Origin: a virus
DNA length: 64,000 bases
Strand: one strand, 5' to 3'
IMG/VR virus record: IMGVR_UViG_3300032242_001655
Coordinates: 1-64,000 of that record
Shown: positions 17,831-25,132 of the stretch, piece after piece
Layout of the letters: every line of letters starts with the position of its first letter
How positions within the stretch are numbered: position 1 is the stretch's first letter
Program-made: the position numbers and the translations under genes
The notes under the pieces: model-generated
What the model was told of the DNA's origin: nothing
Databases searched by the model: none
What the model saw: the letters and a program-made list of their open reading frames with translations, nothing else

Positions 17831-19055
17831 AATACAATCAAATAAACTTGTGATATTTGATATCGATGATACTCTAGTTCATACCCAAACTAAAGTCCAC
17901 GTTATCAAAGATGGCCATGTTGTCAAAAGTCTTAACAGTCACGACTTTACTCATTACAAACTTCAACCTGGTGAAGAATTTGACTTTGGTGATTTTAGAG
18001 ATGCTAAAGAATTCTTTGCCAATGCCAAACCAATTATTCCTATGCTTGACCAACTTAAACAAGACATTGCTACAGGCAATAAAGTTGTGATGGTTACAGC
18101 CAGAGCAGACTTCAATGATAAAGAATTGTTTTTAGATACCTTTCGCAAGTATGGTGTAGATATGAACAAGGTTCATGTTTACCGTGCTGGTAATATGACT
18201 GGAAAAATACAAACTGAAGAAAAGAAAAAGATCATCATACGTAATTTATTAGACAAAGGCAACTACACCAAGGCCATAATGTATGACGATGCTGTTCCAA
18301 ACTTACATAGTTTTATGGAACTTAAAGCAGAATATCCAAATACCAAGTTCTATGCCTGGCATGTGAGCCTGGAAGGCGAAGCCAGCGAGTATAGTAGAAC
18401 CAATGAAGACCTCGATCGTAGAGGATTCCTTAAAGGATTAGGTGGGGCCGCTGTAGCCGCCGCTGGGTTGAGTGCGCAGGATGCTACTGGTGCTGAATTA
18501 AAGAAAATCAAAGTAGTTGATAATCCTAAATCAAGACTATTATACGATACAGCCAAACCTTATATCAAAGGCACAGAACTAGCACAGTTCATGGCACAGT
18601 GCGCTCACGAAACTGCTAACTTTTCTACTCTAGTAGAATTTGGCGGTCCTGAACATTTTAAAAAATACGATCCACAGTTTAATCCTAAAAAAGCACAAGA
18701 ACTAGGCAACACACAGCCCGGTGATGGTGAAAAATATAAAGGACGTGGATTCCTACAGATCACGGGCCGTGACAATTATAAACGTATTGGTCAAAGTCTT
18801 AAACTGCCATTAGAGCAGAAACCAGAGATGGTAGAAAAACCAGAAGTAGCCGCTTGGACTAGTGTATGGTACTGGATTAAACAGGTCCGCGACAAGGTAA
18901 AAAACTTTGGTAATACAAAACAGGCAACTAAGCCTATCAACCCTGGACTAAAAGGTTTAAAGGATAGAGAGAAAAAGTTTGCCAACTATCAAGCGGCAAT
19001 GGCACCACCTAAAGATAAACATCATCCACATGACATCAAAGTGGCCTCAAGATGA
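17817..19055 (+). CDS. HAD phosphatase + internal Tat-like motif + GH19 endolysin fusion
   Basis: A 412-aa protein with an unusual order. Residues 11-180 form a HAD-family phosphatase like the T4 Pnkp 3'-phosphatase (FDIDDTL with Asp15 and Asp17, VMVTAR, then MYDDAVPN). Residues 200-225 read DRRGFLKGLGGAAVAAAGLSA, a textbook Tat signal (RRxFLK plus hydrophobic h-region) but internal. Residues about 245-375 form a GH19 chitinase/lysozyme (AHETANFS with Glu265, YKGRGFLQITGRDNY), the usual cell-wall hydrolase of such phages. A GTG at 18363 could start a Tat-led endolysin but lacks a clear ribosome site. The start at 17817 overlaps the preceding gene. Confidence 0.82.
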   Translation: MRASEIQSNKLVIFDIDDTLVHTQTKVHVIKDGHVVKSLNSHDFTHYKLQPGEEFDFGDFRDAKEFFANAKPIIPMLDQLKQDIATGNKVVMVTARADFNDKELFLDTFRKYGVDMNKVHVYRAGNMTGKIQTEEKKKIIIRNLLDKGNYTKAIMYDDAVPNLHSFMELKAEYPNTKFYAWHVSLEGEASEYSRTNEDLDRRGFLKGLGGAAVAAAGLSAQDATGAELKKIKVVDNPKSRLLYDTAKPYIKGTELAQFMAQCAHETANFSTLVEFGGPEHFKKYDPQFNPKKAQELGNTQPGDGEKYKGRGFLQITGRDNYKRIGQSLKLPLEQKPEMVEKPEVAAWTSVWYWIKQVRDKVKNFGNTKQATKPINPGLKGLKDREKKFANYQAAMAPPKDKHHPHDIKVASR

Positions 19056-19318
19056 AACAGTATAGAATAACTGGTTTCCCAGTTGAGACTTCGACTGATC
19101 CAGACTGTCATTTATCACCGGATGATCCTATACATCAATTAAAAGCCAGCAACTGGCTTGGTGAGTTAGGTGCAGAAGCAAGACTGGCTGAATACAACAA
19201 AACTAAATCAGTAACTTGGAATGATCAAGGATCACAAAACGCACGTATTATGCGTGAGCAGGGTATAAAGCCTGGAACACCTGCTTGGTTTGAACTGTGG
19301 TTTGGTAAGCGCAAATAA
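19052..19318 (+). CDS. Conserved hypothetical protein
   Basis: An 88-aa protein that overlaps the preceding gene by 4 nt (ATGA) and so is translationally coupled to it. It has no signal peptide, membrane segment or recognisable motif; the middle is helical and charged (WLGELGAEARLAEYNK) and the end is aromatic (TPAWFELWFGKRK). It is the last gene before a hairpin terminator. I do not recognise its function. Confidence 0.65.
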   Translation: MKQYRITGFPVETSTDPDCHLSPDDPIHQLKASNWLGELGAEARLAEYNKTKSVTWNDQGSQNARIMREQGIKPGTPAWFELWFGKRK

Positions 19319-19321
19319 CAA

Positions 19322-19341
19322 ACCCCGGAGTTACCCGGGGT
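19322..19341. terminator. Bidirectional hairpin between convergent genes
   Basis: ACCCCGG (19322-19328) pairs with CCGGGGT (19335-19341) around a 6-nt loop. It lies between a forward operon and a reverse gene; there is no long U-tract on the forward side. Confidence 0.6.
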
Positions 19342-19373
19342 CTGGACTAATGGTGGCTACGCCTTAATTATTA

Positions 19374-19646
19374 TTATTTTTTACTAGCGCCAGCATTAAC
19401 AAATGCGTACATTTTTTCTGCTGTTTCTAAAACTTTATCAAGTCCTGGAAATGATGGCATAGCAACTGTGCTAACAATTTGACCAGTCTTCTCATCGCGA
19501 GTAGCAGTCATTTCCCAACCTTGGAACTTAGCGTGAAATTCTTCGCTAACTAGGCCCTTAGCCATGTCTAAGATATCTGTACGGATTTCGTAGCCGTTTT
19601 TGTTAAATTTAACTTCTGGTAGTTTTGGTGTTTCGAATTGTGACAT
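19374..19646 (-). CDS. Conserved T4-like phage protein, YEIRTDILDMAK family
   Basis: A 90-aa protein with strong ribosome site AAGGAGATTT before ATG. The central block GYEIRTDILDMAKGLVSEEF then KFQGWEM resembles a small protein widely present in T4-like cyanophages and pelagiphages; its function is not known to me. The C-terminus is helical (LDKVLETAEKMYAFVNAG). It is the promoter-distal gene of a reverse-strand cluster with three microproteins, preceded by a TATACAATAAATAC element at about 19700. Confidence 0.7.
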   Translation of the reverse strand: MSQFETPKLPEVKFNKNGYEIRTDILDMAKGLVSEEFHAKFQGWEMTATRDEKTGQIVSTVAMPSFPGLDKVLETAEKMYAFVNAGASKK

Positions 19647-19753
19647 TGTAAATCTCCTTGTGTGTTAATGTCTGTATAAGCAGTAACCTTACTGCCTAAG
19701 TATTTATTGTATAGGGTATCGCACAATAAGTAAAGCGATGTGAACAAATTAGA

Positions 19754-19840
19754 TTATTTTCCGATGTGTGACAATCTTGCTTTGCGAGCACCTTCAAGTA
19801 CTTCATAAACAAAGTTCATAAATTCTTTAATAGTTTTCAT
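19754..19840 (-). CDS. 28-aa microprotein
   Basis: A short reverse-strand frame encoding MKTIKEFMNFVYEVLEGARK and eight more residues. Its ATG overlaps the stop of the upstream 37-aa frame in a TAATG arrangement and is preceded by AGGAAC, which supports real translation. One amphipathic helix; function unknown. Confidence 0.5.
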   Translation of the reverse strand: MKTIKEFMNFVYEVLEGARKARLSHIGK

Positions 19841-19953
19841 TATGTGTTCCTATATGTTTTATTAAAATTTAGTACATAGGCCTCTGCCTCTGCTTGTTTG
19901 ATTCTTACCATTTTGACAAACCAACGTTTGTATAGACGTTTTAGAGTTTTCAT
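19840..19953 (-). CDS. 37-aa basic microprotein
   Basis: A reverse-strand frame starting MKTLKRLYKRWFVKMVRI, rich in Lys and Arg, with AGGAG 7 nt before its ATG. It overlaps the upstream 50-aa frame (ATGA) and the downstream 28-aa frame (TAATG). The coupled overlaps and good ribosome site argue that it is expressed. Function unknown. Confidence 0.55.
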   Translation of the reverse strand: MKTLKRLYKRWFVKMVRIKQAEAEAYVLNFNKTYRNT

Positions 19954-20102
19954 ATAAAACTCCTATATCTTTGTTGTTGGTCATATTGACGTACCCAATA
20001 ATCTACTTCTGCTGGTGTACTAGGATTTTTGCTTGCAATATATGATTCCAATCCTGTTGGAATATAAAACAACTTTTTGAGTTGACTTAATAATTTTAAC
20101 AT
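19950..20102 (-). CDS. 50-aa microprotein, DUF3563-like pattern
   Basis: First frame of a reverse-strand microprotein cluster: MLKLLSQLKKLF, then LESYIASKNPSTPAEVDYW and RQYDQQQR. The L..Yi..s...aeVe.w.R.y layout resembles the small DUF3563/YbdD-like proteins of proteobacteria; this is a tentative family call. AAGGAAAAC precedes ATG, and a TATAAATA late promoter lies about 54 nt upstream on the same strand. Confidence 0.55.
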   Translation of the reverse strand: MLKLLSQLKKLFYIPTGLESYIASKNPSTPAEVDYWVRQYDQQQRYRSFI

Positions 20103-20155
20103 TTTGTGTTTTCCTTTGCTGTGTGTTAAATGTAGTACTTATGGTTTCTACTGAG

Positions 20156-20163
20156 TATTTATA
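20156..20163 (-). promoter_or_regulatory. Late promoter for the reverse microprotein cluster
   Basis: Reverse-strand TATAAATA, perfect match to the T4 late consensus, about 54 nt upstream of the 50-aa frame. A TTGTGCG element lies just upstream and is repeated before the TACAATAAATAC element near 19700. Confidence 0.6.
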
Positions 20164-20264
20164 CTAGTATATATGCGACCGCACAAAAAAGCAATTTGTG
20201 TTACGCCAAATCGTTTGCTATAATCGTGAAAGACTTTACAATAAATATTCAAAAGGAAAGTTAC

Positions 20265-20564
20265 GTGAAACGACAAACTCGATCCCTATTAGAAGAACTC
20301 AATGCTATAGCAGTTAAGAAAGATTCTGGGTCTATCATAGAAGCCCGAGCCGCACATGTTATAGACAGTGCTATCAACCTAATTGCTACTATTAGGGAAA
20401 ACTTTGATCAAGATGCCGCATTTGAACTAGAAAAACGACTATTAAACAGTATAAGAGCCGCAGATCCTGCTAAGTTTACACGTGGTATACGTAAACTACG
20501 TGATAGTAAAGAACCCGCTCGTGGACTTAAAGTAATTGAAGAAAACACAAAAGAAGACCAATAA
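20265..20564 (+). CDS. Helical conserved phage protein
   Basis: I place the start at GTG 20265 because AAGGAAAG lies 5 nt upstream and a late promoter-like ACAATAAATATT sits just before that; an upstream in-frame ATG at 20196 would translate through the promoter. The resulting 99-aa protein is almost entirely helical and charged (SLLEELNAIAVKK, ARAAHVIDSAINLIATIRENF, KFTRGIRKLRDSKE). No known domain. Its place just before a probable abundant virion protein suggests a capsid or assembly role. Confidence 0.6.
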   Translation: MKRQTRSLLEELNAIAVKKDSGSIIEARAAHVIDSAINLIATIRENFDQDAAFELEKRLLNSIRAADPAKFTRGIRKLRDSKEPARGLKVIEENTKEDQ

Positions 20565-20584
20565 CCCTATTTTTTTCCAATCGG

Positions 20585-20592
20585 CATAAATA
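20585..20592 (+). promoter_or_regulatory. Late promoter of the 146-aa virion protein
   Basis: CATAAATA, one base from the T4 late consensus, 48 nt upstream of the ATG at 20641. Confidence 0.6.
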
Positions 20593-20602
20593 TTTGCACG
20601 AT

Positions 20603-20619
20603 GATCGCAGAGAGCGATC
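20603..20619 (+). promoter_or_regulatory. 5'-leader hairpin
   Basis: GATCGC pairs perfectly with GCGATC around loop AGAGA, a few bases downstream of the predicted late transcription start and before AAGGAG. Such 5' hairpins protect abundant phage mRNAs; that role is inferred. Confidence 0.5.
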
Positions 20620-20640
20620 CGATTAACAAGGAGAAAAATC

Positions 20641-21081
20641 ATGGGTGGAATTACAAGAATTCACGGATCAAGTGTACCATACAGTGGACACAGCAATAAT
20701 TTCGAAGGCGTTGCCTTACAAGACTACTACATCACTTTTTGGAGTGGTGACGTACAAGCAGGTGGTTCAGCCGCTTTATCTAACGACGTTGGTACAGCCG
20801 CTGGCGCTTTAGACCAAATCTTCAAAACAGCAACTGGTAATATCGGTACTGTTGGACGTATTGGTACATTGAACACAACTACACGTCAATTGAACTTTAA
20901 CCTAGAGGCTCTAGGCGATAGTTCTTTAAGTGGTGCTGTTCTAGGTACAGGTCCTAACGATGCTGGTACAGGTGGCTATGGTGCTACAACTGCTCTAGCA
21001 TTACAGGCAGTTATCCAAGCATTAGGTACAGTTAACGGTGTTCACTTAACAAGTGCTACTGTTACAGCCTGGACATATTAA
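20641..21081 (+). CDS. Probable abundant virion protein (tube- or decoration-like)
   Basis: A 146-aa Gly/Ala/Thr-rich protein with many small residues and no catalytic motif: MGGITRIHGSSVPYSG, then YYITFWSGDV, TRQLNFNLEALGD and ALQAVIQALG. It is monocistronic, with its own late promoter, a 5' hairpin, a strong ribosome site (AAGGAGAAAAATC) and its own terminator, which is the layout of a very highly expressed structural gene. Identity as a head decoration or other surface subunit cannot be settled from sequence. Confidence 0.65.
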   Translation: MGGITRIHGSSVPYSGHSNNFEGVALQDYYITFWSGDVQAGGSAALSNDVGTAAGALDQIFKTATGNIGTVGRIGTLNTTTRQLNFNLEALGDSSLSGAVLGTGPNDAGTGGYGATTALALQAVIQALGTVNGVHLTSATVTAWTY

Positions 21082-21105
21082 TTTTTAAATTAGTAAGTTG
21101 GTAAC

Positions 21106-21130
21106 AAAGGGAGTTTTTAACTCCCTTTTC
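21106..21130 (+). terminator. Rho-independent terminator
   Basis: AAAGGGAGTT (21106-21115) pairs with AACTCCCTTT (21119-21128) around TTT and runs into TTCTTTT. It isolates the 146-aa virion gene. Confidence 0.85.
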
Positions 21131-21137
21131 TTTTGAC

Positions 21138-21146
21138 CATAAATAC
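21138..21146 (+). promoter_or_regulatory. Late promoter-like element
   Basis: CATAAATAC directly after the terminator and 17 nt before the ATG at 21163. Confidence 0.55.
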
Positions 21147-21162
21147 ATTATATAGGTATTTT

Positions 21163-21588
21163 ATGGAAACGATACAAATCAAGACTCTGGTTGATATTAC
21201 AAATTCTGGTGTTCGCAGACCTAACCAAGGTACTCCTAAAGAATTAGATCAACACAAAAATTGGACTACACTAAATCAGTGCATAGAAATTCGTAGTATT
21301 ATAGACTATGACGATAATCCTATATCAGAAATTACTGACATTAAGGATCTTGGATTTGGATCTAAATTTAAAGGCAAACAAAGAGTATGGACTTGGTTGT
21401 TTAGACCAGACCGTACAAACATATTTGAAGATGAAACAGGCAGGTTAGGTGGTTTATTCAGTAGTATAGACCAAGTCCCTGTAATAAAAAACCTAGACGA
21501 AACGGTAAATATAGAGACCGCAGTTTTCAACGTTAGTGATCCTGCGTGTAAAAATACAATAATACATCTCATTCAAGGCAACTCATAG
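21163..21588 (+). CDS. Conserved phage protein, function unknown
   Basis: Start chosen at ATG 21163 because TATAGG precedes it; an in-frame TTG 30 nt upstream would include the late promoter. The 141-aa product has METIQIKTLVDITNSGV, KNWTTLNQCIEIRS, RVWTWLFRPDR and LGGLFSSIDQVPVI, a pattern I associate with small conserved T4-like marine phage proteins paired with the 144-aa protein at 27606. Probably a virion or assembly protein. No catalytic residues identified. Confidence 0.6.
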   Translation: METIQIKTLVDITNSGVRRPNQGTPKELDQHKNWTTLNQCIEIRSIIDYDDNPISEITDIKDLGFGSKFKGKQRVWTWLFRPDRTNIFEDETGRLGGLFSSIDQVPVIKNLDETVNIETAVFNVSDPACKNTIIHLIQGNS

Positions 21589-21635
21589 GCAATTTAAGGC
21601 ACCGTTAGAGGTTATTAAACAACAGGAGAACTGGG

Positions 21636-21872
21636 ATGTCAAACCCCACAGCAATAGAAAAACAAAACTTAGAAGCACACGTTGAGTTATGCGCACAGCG
21701 TTATGATGCACTAGAAAAAAGAATGTCCAGTGTTGAAGGCAAATTAAGTACCCTTCAAGACACAGTGGAAAAAAGCAGTCTTAATACTATTAAGATTCTT
21801 ATCGGCACCGCCGGAACAATCATTGTGGCCATGATGTCATTGGTTGGACTTATCTTAACTAAAATGCCATAA
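21636..21872 (+). CDS. Holin-like membrane protein with coiled coil
   Basis: A 78-aa protein with an N-terminal coiled coil (EKRMSSVEGKLSTLQDTVEK) and one C-terminal transmembrane segment (about residues 50-75, ILIGTAGTIIVAMMSLVGLIL) ending KMP. This is the XhlA-type holin or membrane-anchor layout. ACAGGAG precedes ATG. Its stop overlaps the next ATG by one base. Role in lysis is inferred; the GH19 endolysin candidate lies 2.6 kb upstream. Confidence 0.6.
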   Translation: MSNPTAIEKQNLEAHVELCAQRYDALEKRMSSVEGKLSTLQDTVEKSSLNTIKILIGTAGTIIVAMMSLVGLILTKMP

Positions 21873-22600
21873 TGAGAGCAAGAGAGTTTATTCACGAATT
21901 TGCACCTCCCGGGCTTGCTGGAGCACTACAGCAAACTATAAACGCGGCCAAACAACCTGGTACGGCAGACTACAGCAAGCAGACATCCGGATATGGTCAA
22001 ACTACAATGAATGCTCCTCAAGGGATACCTGGACAGCAACAAACGCAACAGAATCCCAGCCCTAATCAAACTAAGACTCCGGCCGCACCACAAGGCGGTC
22101 AAGGTACTGCTAACGCACAACAGGCAACATCAGGCGGAACACAGACTCCTCAAAATGGAGTACCTAGCACAGGTACCCCTCCACAGCAAAAGCAACCAAT
22201 GGGTCAACAACCAGCACAGCAGTCTCAACAACCATCAGGTAACAAACCATTAGGTATAGGTGGAGCATTTCTAAGTGGACTTACTGGTGGAAAAGCAACA
22301 TCGTTAGGCAGTTTGGCTAAATTAGGAGCCGCTTCAGTAGCAAGGGCATCCAACATGAATAATGTTGCTGGACAAATAGACCAAAGTCGATATGACTCAG
22401 AATTAAAAACCGGAAATACATCCGGAGGTGCGCCAACTCCACAAGAATTACAGACTACTCTAAAGCAAGGGTCAACAATCAAGATACCCGGTCAGGATGA
22501 TTTTAAAGTAGGTAAAATTGACAACACAGGTGTTGAACTAACCGGTAACAAATTAGGCAAAGTTAAAGTTGATCTTAAATCATTAGCAGGACAGAAATGA
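21872..22600 (+). CDS. Gln/Pro-rich protein with capsid-targeting-like N-terminus
   Basis: A 242-aa protein. Residues 1-9 (MRAREFIHE) match MRA[RK]EF[LI]xE, resembling the T4 capsid-targeting sequence with an I-x-E protease site. Residues about 35-130 are low-complexity, rich in Gln, Pro, Thr and Gly, likely disordered. The C-terminal part (about 185-242) has QTTLKQGSTIKIPGQDDF and VGKIDNTGVELTG, a small beta domain. It overlaps both neighbours (1 nt and 4 nt). Probably an internal head protein; inference. Confidence 0.6.
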   Translation: MRAREFIHEFAPPGLAGALQQTINAAKQPGTADYSKQTSGYGQTTMNAPQGIPGQQQTQQNPSPNQTKTPAAPQGGQGTANAQQATSGGTQTPQNGVPSTGTPPQQKQPMGQQPAQQSQQPSGNKPLGIGGAFLSGLTGGKATSLGSLAKLGAASVARASNMNNVAGQIDQSRYDSELKTGNTSGGAPTPQELQTTLKQGSTIKIPGQDDFKVGKIDNTGVELTGNKLGKVKVDLKSLAGQK

Positions 22601-22797
22601 GAATCTATCAACTACTAGATATTCCTGTTATACTAAACAATGAGGAACAACAGTTCCTTGAAAGTCATTCTGAAAAATTTTCCATTGATGGGTTATTTGA
22701 GCGTGAATATGTTATTGCTCAGAACTTGGTTCGCAAAGGTGTTTACCAAATAAGTAAAGATAGTAAACATCTTATTAAAGCCAATGATAGATCTTGA
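22597..22797 (+). CDS. Small conserved phage protein (MRIYQLL)
   Basis: A 66-aa protein overlapping both neighbours (4 nt ATGA upstream, 14 nt downstream). It starts MRIYQLLDIPVILN and contains a short helix-turn-like region (LFEREYVIAQNLVRKGVYQIS) that could be a small winged helix, but evidence is thin. Co-translated with a block of putative virion or head proteins. Confidence 0.55.
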   Translation: MRIYQLLDIPVILNNEEQQFLESHSEKFSIDGLFEREYVIAQNLVRKGVYQISKDSKHLIKANDRS

Positions 22798-23248
22798 TCC
22801 CGAATTATTCATAAAAGTAGAGAACGTTGCTAAGACAGTAATAGATTCTCTTAAAAAGAAAGGCTATGTAGTACCCACTGCTCTGTCTAACAATCGTGTT
22901 AATTTTAACGGATATATCGTAGGACGAGATCAAGATGGATATTATTATATTCACAATCCTAGAACAGATACACTAATTGATAAAATCAATCTACCACAGA
23001 CAGCCGCAGTTATTGCAAATAATTTGGCTTTAGGGAAATATTCTATTGAAAATTTAATAAGCCATGATAAGCATTATGGGTATAGAGACTTTGATCAGGC
23101 CATATTCAAACGTGCTATGGAGCGTAGTAGAAAGAATATAGATCAATTTGCTTATTGGCAAACTCGCTATAATACAGCACGTCAACAGGCAAAATCCTAT
23201 AAGAATACCATCATACACTCCTTTGAGAAACTCCGTAGTCTCAGATAA
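22784..23248 (+). CDS. Conserved phage hypothetical protein
   Basis: A 154-aa protein. The N-terminal half has a small alpha/beta region (KTVIDSLKKKGYVVP, VNFNGYIVGRDQDGYYYIHN), and the C-terminal half is a long basic helix (AIFKRAMERSRKNIDQ, WQTRYNTARQQAKSYK). The SIENLISHDKHYG linker has no known motif. It overlaps the 66-aa gene by 14 nt, implying coupling. Function not recognised. Confidence 0.6.
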   Translation: MIDLDPELFIKVENVAKTVIDSLKKKGYVVPTALSNNRVNFNGYIVGRDQDGYYYIHNPRTDTLIDKINLPQTAAVIANNLALGKYSIENLISHDKHYGYRDFDQAIFKRAMERSRKNIDQFAYWQTRYNTARQQAKSYKNTIIHSFEKLRSLR

Positions 23249-23279
23249 ATAAACATAATAAACTTTTTTGGAAAAAGCC

Positions 23280-24752
23280 ATGAAGACTCTAGATTTAAAC
23301 AAACCTATTACTGCCAACCAATTGAATGAAAACATGTTCAAGAAGTTTGGCGTCAAAGTTAACTTTGACAAATATACAAGAGAAGAACTTGAAAACTATC
23401 GCAACCTGTTGAGAACTAAGATTTTCCAAGTTGAGCAGTCAAGAGGCTTCAACGCTAACCTAACAGATGATACATATCACAAAGACAAGGCTATGGTCAA
23501 TTTGTTAAACACAAAGATTAAAGAAATGCTAGGCGAAAGCAAAAAGGCCAAGCCAGACTTTTTAGACCTAGATAAAGATGGCAATAAAAAAGAACCAATG
23601 AAGAAAGCCGCTAAGAGTAAAAAAGTTAAAGAGGCTCTAAAAGGTAACCAGGATAAATTAGATATGGATCATGATGGCAAATTAGAAAAGAGTGATTTTA
23701 AGAAATTACGTGCCAAGAAAAAAGTTAAAGAAGGTATTGAGCATGTTGCTGAACTAGCACATCATCATGCCGCAGAATACGCAAAACATCATCGCATGGG
23801 TAACCTAGAACAATGCGGACATCACAAGAAAGCCTGTGAAGAATGCGGTGGAATGATCAGTCACGGTCCAATGGGTGAGTGCTATCACAAACATGCAGGT
23901 ATTATGGGCGGTATGCCATATGCTGTTAAAGAAGGCGGCATGGCAACTCCAATGGGAGCACCAATGGGCGGAGCACCTGCTCCAGCAGTAGGTGGTATGG
24001 AGAGTCGAGGAATGGGAACACCAGAACAAGGTGCGGCACATAACCCAGTGCTAGGCGGACAAACAGTTGGAGAAAACATGAAACAAGGCGATACAAAACG
24101 ATCATCAACAGGTGGTACCATTACAAAGACTGCTACAGGATTGAAACATACTAGTGGCAAGAATTATAGTGCTATGAATCCTCCACCAGAAGATAAAAAG
24201 TTAGAAAAGAAAAAATCTAAAGTAAAAGAGAATCAGCACAAAGTACAAATTGCTAGACTACAATATCTACGTGAAGACGAAGAAGAAAAAGCCAAGACAA
24301 TTACTGCTGGTTCTGATATGGTTAATGACTTCACAACATGGATGACTCGTGTTGGTCAATACCAAACTAAATCTATGATTGAATTAGCAGACCAAATTCG
24401 TCAAGAGTTTGGCCAAATGGAATCAGAAGCATTTAAACAAGCAGTTGCTCCTGCTCTAGAGCAAGCATTACAAGCACTTTCACAAACACGTGAAACAATC
24501 AGTTCAGCAGTTGCTACACTGGCGGGCGGTGGGGCACCAACTCCGATGGGTGGAGGAATGGAAGAGCCAGGAATGGATAGTGGTGCTATGCCTCCTCCAG
24601 AAGATATGGGCGGAGATGAGTTTGCTGCCGCTGATGCCGCCGCAGGTGGTTCAGAACTAGCAGGACGTGAGACACGCGAAGCACGTCAATTGTTTGCTCG
24701 TAAATTAAGCGAAGCACACTCATTGGTTAGATCATTATCTAGATCAAAATGA
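23280..24752 (+). CDS. Virion/core protein with two EF-hand-like loops
   Basis: I start at ATG 23280; an in-frame TTG at 23268 is weaker. The 490-aa protein begins with helical segments, then has two Ca-loop-like motifs, DLDKDGNKKEPM and DMDHDGKLEKSDF (about residues 95-145), matching DxDxDG EF-hand loops. A His/Cys-rich stretch follows (HHHAAEYAKHH, CGHHKKACEECGG, CYHKH), then Met/Gly/Pro-rich linkers and a C-terminal helix (TREARQLFARKLSEAHSLVR). KPDFLDLDKDG then KKEPMKKA recurs in marine T4-like virion proteins. A GATAAATA element at 23244 could drive it late. Confidence 0.6.
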   Translation: MKTLDLNKPITANQLNENMFKKFGVKVNFDKYTREELENYRNLLRTKIFQVEQSRGFNANLTDDTYHKDKAMVNLLNTKIKEMLGESKKAKPDFLDLDKDGNKKEPMKKAAKSKKVKEALKGNQDKLDMDHDGKLEKSDFKKLRAKKKVKEGIEHVAELAHHHAAEYAKHHRMGNLEQCGHHKKACEECGGMISHGPMGECYHKHAGIMGGMPYAVKEGGMATPMGAPMGGAPAPAVGGMESRGMGTPEQGAAHNPVLGGQTVGENMKQGDTKRSSTGGTITKTATGLKHTSGKNYSAMNPPPEDKKLEKKKSKVKENQHKVQIARLQYLREDEEEKAKTITAGSDMVNDFTTWMTRVGQYQTKSMIELADQIRQEFGQMESEAFKQAVAPALEQALQALSQTRETISSAVATLAGGGAPTPMGGGMEEPGMDSGAMPPPEDMGGDEFAAADAAAGGSELAGRETREARQLFARKLSEAHSLVRSLSRSK

Positions 24753-25093
24753 GATTATTCGAAGTAAGTGACCAATTTGCCAATGAGCTTGAATTGGTCC
24801 TTAGAAACCTTCTCGGTCGTTCCGACGAAAAACATGCTTCTATGAAATTATCATACGAAGCATTGAGTAACCTTATGAAGAATATGGGTTATGGAAAGAT
24901 TGACTATCAGGGTTTTGACAATATGTATCAAGGTAATCCCTCTTTGAAATCTGTGGTTAAAAACTATAACGAAGATGGAATTATTCTAAGTACCAAAGAA
25001 CAACCTGCTGGCGAAGAACCTACAGATGTACCAACAGGCCCTAGTGTAGATCAAATGGCTCATAACGCTGTCAATACTCCAGAACCTTTCTAA
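24749..25093 (+). CDS. Conserved virion-block protein (MRLFEVSD)
   Basis: A 114-aa acidic protein overlapping the preceding gene by 4 nt. Helical N-terminal domain (QFANELELVLRNLLGRSDE, SYEALSNLMKNMGY), then DYQGFDNMYQGNPSLKSVVKNYNEDGIIL, then a Pro-rich acidic tail. The layout recurs in marine T4-like phages downstream of core proteins. No enzyme motif. Confidence 0.6.
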   Translation: MRLFEVSDQFANELELVLRNLLGRSDEKHASMKLSYEALSNLMKNMGYGKIDYQGFDNMYQGNPSLKSVVKNYNEDGIILSTKEQPAGEEPTDVPTGPSVDQMAHNAVNTPEPF

Positions 25094-25096
25094 AAG

Positions 25097-25125
25097 TTGA
25101 CTTATTGATTTCAGTAATGTATAAT
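25097..25125 (+). promoter_or_regulatory. Sigma70 promoter (exonuclease), leaderless
   Basis: TTGACT (25097-25102), 17-nt spacer, TATAAT (25120-25125). The expected transcription start is at about 25132, next to the ATG at 25133, and no Shine-Dalgarno sequence exists, so the mRNA is predicted leaderless. Confidence 0.8.
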
Positions 25126-25132
25126 TACTGTT

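Noticed and set aside
20196-20264. Upstream 23-codon extension of the 99-aa gene
   Set aside because: It would run through a late promoter and lacks a ribosome site; GTG 20265 has AAGGAAAG.
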